A stretch of DNA of 6,261 bases. Origin: Candidatus Zixiibacteriota bacterium. Lineage in GTDB: Bacteria; Zixibacteria; MSB-5A5; CAIYYT01. The notes below the pieces were generated by a model. That model was not told where the DNA came from. It made no database searches and worked only from the letters and a program-made list of their open reading frames with translations. The translations under genes and the position numbers were made by a program. Positions 6,058 to 6,261 of this stretch are shown here, in pieces; the first letter of the stretch is position 1; each line of letters opens with the position of its first letter. Where the stretch lies: contig JAGLUH010000288.1 of assembly GCA_023134875.1 (NCBI GenBank), positions 1 to 6,261 on the forward strand, given 5' to 3'.

Positions 6058-6261
6058 GATAAACCGCTCAAAATCCAAAAGGATGCTTCTGGTTTTGGGA
6101 ATGAGTTTCTCGGTGGCGACGCCGGCCATTTCAAACATCCGCCGGGCGGCGATGAAGATATCGTCTTTGGGGTAGAGATCACTCAGATAGATGACTTTGT
6201 TGATGCCGACCTGAACGATTAGTTTGGCGCATTCGTTGCAGGGGAAGAGACTGACATAAAG
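6052..6261 (-). CDS. Deoxycytidylate (dCMP) deaminase, C-terminal 69 residues, 5' end outside window
   Basis: The frame enters at the right edge and ends at TGA (6054-6052). It begins LYVSLFPCNECAKLIVQVGI, the zinc-binding PCxxC segment of the cytidine/deoxycytidylate deaminase fold, and continues with NKVIYLSDLYPKDD and a C-terminal helix ending LLDFERFIS. In this family (bacterial ComEB and phage T4 Cd relatives) the two cysteines hold the catalytic zinc together with a histidine from the HAE motif, which would lie upstream of the window. The enzyme converts dCMP to dUMP and ammonia in the cytoplasm, feeding dTMP synthesis. LFPCNEC and the YLSD stretch favour the dCMP deaminase group over cytidine or tRNA adenosine deaminases. 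No frameshift is seen in the visible part. Confidence 0.9.
   Translation of the reverse strand, partial: LYVSLFPCNECAKLIVQVGINKVIYLSDLYPKDDIFIAARRMFEMAGVATEKLIPKTRSILLDFERFIS

Noticed and set aside
5947..6222. A plus-strand frame opposite the dCMP deaminase
   Set aside because: The opposite strand carries the PCxxC deaminase sequence, so this is a shadow.

Overview
The window looks like a stretch of chromosome from an uncultured bacterium of the FCB group, and candidate phylum Zixibacteria or a relative fits best. This is inferred from style only. The main clue is a C-terminal dockerin-like tail with two GDAD..(I/V)NI.D....I.YIF.GG repeats, which I associate with secreted proteins of that lineage. 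No marker gene is present to confirm it. All genes I can support lie on the minus strand, so transcription runs from high to low coordinates.

Layout in transcription order. (1) 6261-6052: the C-terminal end of a deoxycytidylate (dCMP) deaminase, cut by the window edge. (2) 6051-5686: a 366-base non-coding stretch with several inverted repeats. (3) 5685-5509: a 58-residue small gene of unknown function with a very good ribosome binding site, followed by hairpins including a probable terminator at 5429-5405. (4) 5306-5279: a sigma70-like promoter. (5) 5223-3556 and 3510-1492: two tandem paralogous genes for secreted zinc-metalloprotease-like proteins (555 and 672 residues). Each has a signal peptide, an HExxH motif and a dockerin-like C-terminus. 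The pair ends at a strong intrinsic terminator (1468-1440). (6) 1438-1411: a candidate promoter directly after that terminator, driving (7) 1369-1, a membrane-anchored Ser/Thr protein kinase that starts with TTG and runs off the left edge.

The centre of the window is the two-gene protease operon. Both products would be exported. Both carry a possible calcium-binding D.N.N..PDYIE loop near the N-terminus and end in a dockerin-like double repeat with a conserved cysteine pair. They differ mainly by an immunoglobulin-like (NEW3-like) domain of about 100 residues present only in the second. They resemble the family NCBI calls MXAN_6640-type putative metalloproteases; that assignment is from memory of motifs, not a search. 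The kinase and the dCMP deaminase are probably unrelated neighbours. I see no mobile element, CRISPR array, tRNA or rRNA.
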